Part shown: in pieces, positions 62,541 through 64,000 of the stretch
Layout of the letters: every line of letters begins with the position of its first letter
How positions within the stretch are numbered: position 1 is the stretch's first letter
Assembly (NCBI RefSeq): GCF_900176385.1
Contig: NZ_FWXN01000011.1
Location: 94,468 to 158,467 of the forward strand
DNA: 64,000 nucleotides
From: Janibacter indicus
GTDB lineage: Bacteria > Actinomycetota > Actinomycetes > Actinomycetales > Dermatophilaceae
Reading direction: 5' to 3'
Notes under the pieces: generated by a model
What the model was told of the DNA's origin: nothing
What the model saw: only the letters and a program-made list of their open reading frames with translations
Database searches by the model: none
Translations under genes and position numbers: made by a program

Positions 62541-63281
62541 ATGACGATGAAGGTGGCAGTGATCGGCGCCAAGGGGCGCATGGGTGTGACGGCCTGCGAG
62601 GCGGTCGACGGCGCGTCGGACCTCGAGCTGGTCGGGCGCTTCGACGAGGGCGACGACCTCGGCGACCTCGGCGGTGCCGACGTCGTCGTCGAGTTCACCG
62701 TTTTGGCCGCGAGCGAGCGCAATGTGCGCCACTGCGTCGAGCGGGGTGTCCACGTCGTCGTCGGCACCTCCGGTTGGACCGATGACCGGGCCACCCAGCT
62801 GCGCACCGAGGTCGAGGCGAAGGGGGGAGTGGGCGTGCTCATCGCCCCCAACTTCGCCATCGGTGCCGTGCTGATGATGCAGTTCGCCAAGCAGGCGGCG
62901 CGCTTCTACGAGTCGGTCGAGGTGGTGGAGCTGCACCACCCGCGCAAGGTCGACGCACCGAGCGGCACGGCCACCCGCACGGCGGAGCTGATCGCCGCCT
63001 CGCGCGCCGAGGCCGGGCTGGGGCCGGTCCCCGACGCGACGACCGAGGACCCCGACGGTGCCCGTGGCGCGAGCGTCGAGGGCGTCCCGGTCCACGCGGT
63101 GCGCCTGCGCGGTCTGGTGGCCCACCAGGAGGTGCTGCTCGGCAACGAGGGCGAGATGCTGACGATCCGTCACGACTCCTTCGACCGGGTCTCCTTCATG
63201 CCCGGGGTCCTCACGGGGGTGCGTGAGGTCGGCAAGCACCCGGGTGTGACCGTGGGGCTGGAGCACGTCCTCGGTCTCTGA
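62541..63281 (+). CDS. dapB: 4-hydroxy-tetrahydrodipicolinate reductase
   Basis: Lysine and diaminopimelate pathway, supplying both protein and peptidoglycan. 246 aa. NAD(P) motif GAKGRMG (9-15), the substrate loop ELHHPRKVDAPSGTA with His132, His133 and Lys136. ATG 62541 is preferred to upstream in-frame starts because TAGGCT is 7 nt before it. Confidence 0.95.
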   Translation: MTMKVAVIGAKGRMGVTACEAVDGASDLELVGRFDEGDDLGDLGGADVVVEFTVLAASERNVRHCVERGVHVVVGTSGWTDDRATQLRTEVEAKGGVGVLIAPNFAIGAVLMMQFAKQAARFYESVEVVELHHPRKVDAPSGTATRTAELIAASRAEAGLGPVPDATTEDPDGARGASVEGVPVHAVRLRGLVAHQEVLLGNEGEMLTIRHDSFDRVSFMPGVLTGVREVGKHPGVTVGLEHVLGL

Positions 63282-63341
63282 CCGCCCGCTGCCTGACCGT
63301 GAGCCCGACCGACGGTCCGACCGCACAACGGGTCGGTGCGG

Positions 63342-63662
63342 TCAGCCCCAGCCGAGGGCGCGCAGGCCCGCGGCGAGTGCAGCGGCGGCGAAGACCACGA
63401 CGACGAAGTTGGCCCGCAGCCACAGCAGCACGACCGCCAGGGCCACGGCGGCGAGTCGGGCATCGATGACGATCCCGTCGTCACCGCCGGCGGTCTGCGT
63501 GACGACGAGTCCCGCCAGGAGGGCTACGGGCAGCAGCCCGATGACCTTGGACCGGCGCCGTCCGTCGACGAGCGATTCCGGCACGAGGTAGCCGACGAAC
63601 TTCGTGGCGTAGCCGAGGATGCACGCGGCCAGGACGCAGACCCACAGGGCCGTGGCGCTCAC
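63342..63662 (-). CDS. azlD: AzlD-type branched-chain amino acid exporter subunit
   Basis: 106 aa, four membrane helices (ALWVCVLAACILGYATKFVGYLV, VIGLLPVALLAGLVVTQT, ARLAAVALAVVLLWLRANFVVVVFAAA). AzlD works with AzlC. GTG 63662 overlaps the azlC stop by 4 nt, so the pair was co-translated. AzlC is interrupted upstream, so this gene may no longer be expressed normally. Confidence 0.85.
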   Translation of the reverse strand: MSATALWVCVLAACILGYATKFVGYLVPESLVDGRRRSKVIGLLPVALLAGLVVTQTAGGDDGIVIDARLAAVALAVVLLWLRANFVVVVFAAAALAAGLRALGWG

Positions 63663-63812
63663 AGCAGGTCCCCCTCGGGCTGCTCGATGTCGTGGGCGCT
63701 GCTCGGCTCGGCGGAGGCGAGGCCGACCACGACGGCCGCCACGGCCGCGAGCAGCACCGGGACGCCCGCAGGCATCGGGGCGAAGCTGATCAGCGCGATC
63801 AGGGCGGCTAGA
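63659..63812 (-). pseudogene. azlC: 3' fragment of azlC cut by an IS481-type element
   Basis: The last 50 codons of an AzlC-type permease: a membrane helix (PAGVPVLLAAVAAVVVGLA) and a tail HDIEQPEGDLL, then the stop. The frame ends at GCTAGA (63807-63812), directly before the IS end. The rest of azlC should lie beyond the right edge if the IS is intact. Confidence 0.75.
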
Positions 63813-64000
63813 TGTACTCAGCCAAGAGGTTGGTGACACTCCGTGTCGGGGTTGACGTAAGGGAGGACCCCCGGGTGCGGTGGGTGATGTCTAAGTCGCC
63901 TACCGGACCGGAGGTCCTCATGTCCCACGGTAATGCCCGCCTGAACCAGCACGGTCGTGAACTGCTCGTCGAGCGGGTCATCGGTCAAGGGTGGGCGGTG
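63813..64000 (+). mobile_element. Left end of an IS481-family insertion sequence
   Basis: Starts TGTACTCAGCCAAGAGG, as in IS481-type ends (recalled), right after GCTAGA, which fits the NCTAGN target of IS481. A transposase start follows within 110 nt. The right end is outside the window. Confidence 0.85.
63920..64000 (+). CDS. IS481-family transposase (N-terminal fragment)
   Basis: 27 codons visible: MSHGNARLNQHGRELLVERV, the typical IS481 N-terminus leading into a helix-turn-helix. GGAGGT lies 5 nt before the ATG. Cut by the window edge. Confidence 0.85.
   Translation, partial: MSHGNARLNQHGRELLVERVIGQGWAV

Noticed and set aside
1851..62826. GAAGGGGG as a polar KOPS or Chi signal
   Set aside because: 20 copies on one strand and 19 on the other give no skew in this window.

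Overview
This window is high-GC actinobacterial DNA. It uses GTG and TTG starts freely, prefers G/C at third codon positions, and many genes have a -10 hexamer directly before the start codon. The gene content and order resemble the Mycobacterium tuberculosis pepN / Rv2466c / rpiB / tig / clpP1 / clpP2 / clpX / valS / folC / Rv2446c / ndk neighbourhood, expanded by accessory genes. A member of the Intrasporangiaceae or a close relative (Janibacter-like) is my inference; the sequence alone does not name a species. There is no rRNA, CRISPR array or prophage. The one mobile element is the left end of an IS481-type insertion at the right edge.

Layout: 1-7.1 kb holds a RecQ-like helicase (cut by the window edge), a hotdog thioesterase, an inositol-phosphatase family enzyme, a glycerophosphodiesterase, an alpha/beta hydrolase, a GH13 alpha-glucosidase and truncated haemoglobin GlbO. 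7.1-13.8 kb holds an MscS channel, PepN, a mycothiol-nitroreductase-like DsbA protein lacking its second cysteine, RpiB, a membrane PP2C phosphatase and TrmB. 13.8-26.3 kb holds tRNA-Gly and tRNA-Pro, trigger factor, an MFS carrier, a second GH13 enzyme and clpP1-clpP2-clpX, with ClgR-like boxes before clpP1 and clpX. 26.3-37.3 kb holds valS, plsC, a MarR/ABC-exporter pair sharing an operator, a T-box leader driving ileS, and lrgAB.

37.3-44.9 kb is the most accessory-looking part: an ArsR/SRPBCC operon divergent from a cupin gene across a 26-bp palindrome, an IdeR-box-controlled siderophore uptake operon, and an XRE-cupin regulator divergent from a fused flavin disulfide oxidoreductase/methyltransferase. 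44.9-52.4 kb is an envelope and housekeeping run: folC, DUF4233, uppP, ndk, mreBCD and mrdA (no rodA follows). 52.4-64 kb holds ybdD-cstA (frameshifted), lpd, a sugar porter, rpsO, pnp, dapB and an azlCD pair whose azlC is cut by the IS.

Three signals cut across the annotation. The 8-mer GAAGGGGG occurs 39 times on the two strands, mostly as CGAAGGGGG, in coding and non-coding DNA and as inverted pairs in terminators. At least 16 genes show a TANNNT-like hexamer 6-8 nt before the start codon, the signature of leaderless mRNAs. Three genes carry single frameshifts, two of them clearly one-base indels, which may be decay or sequence error.
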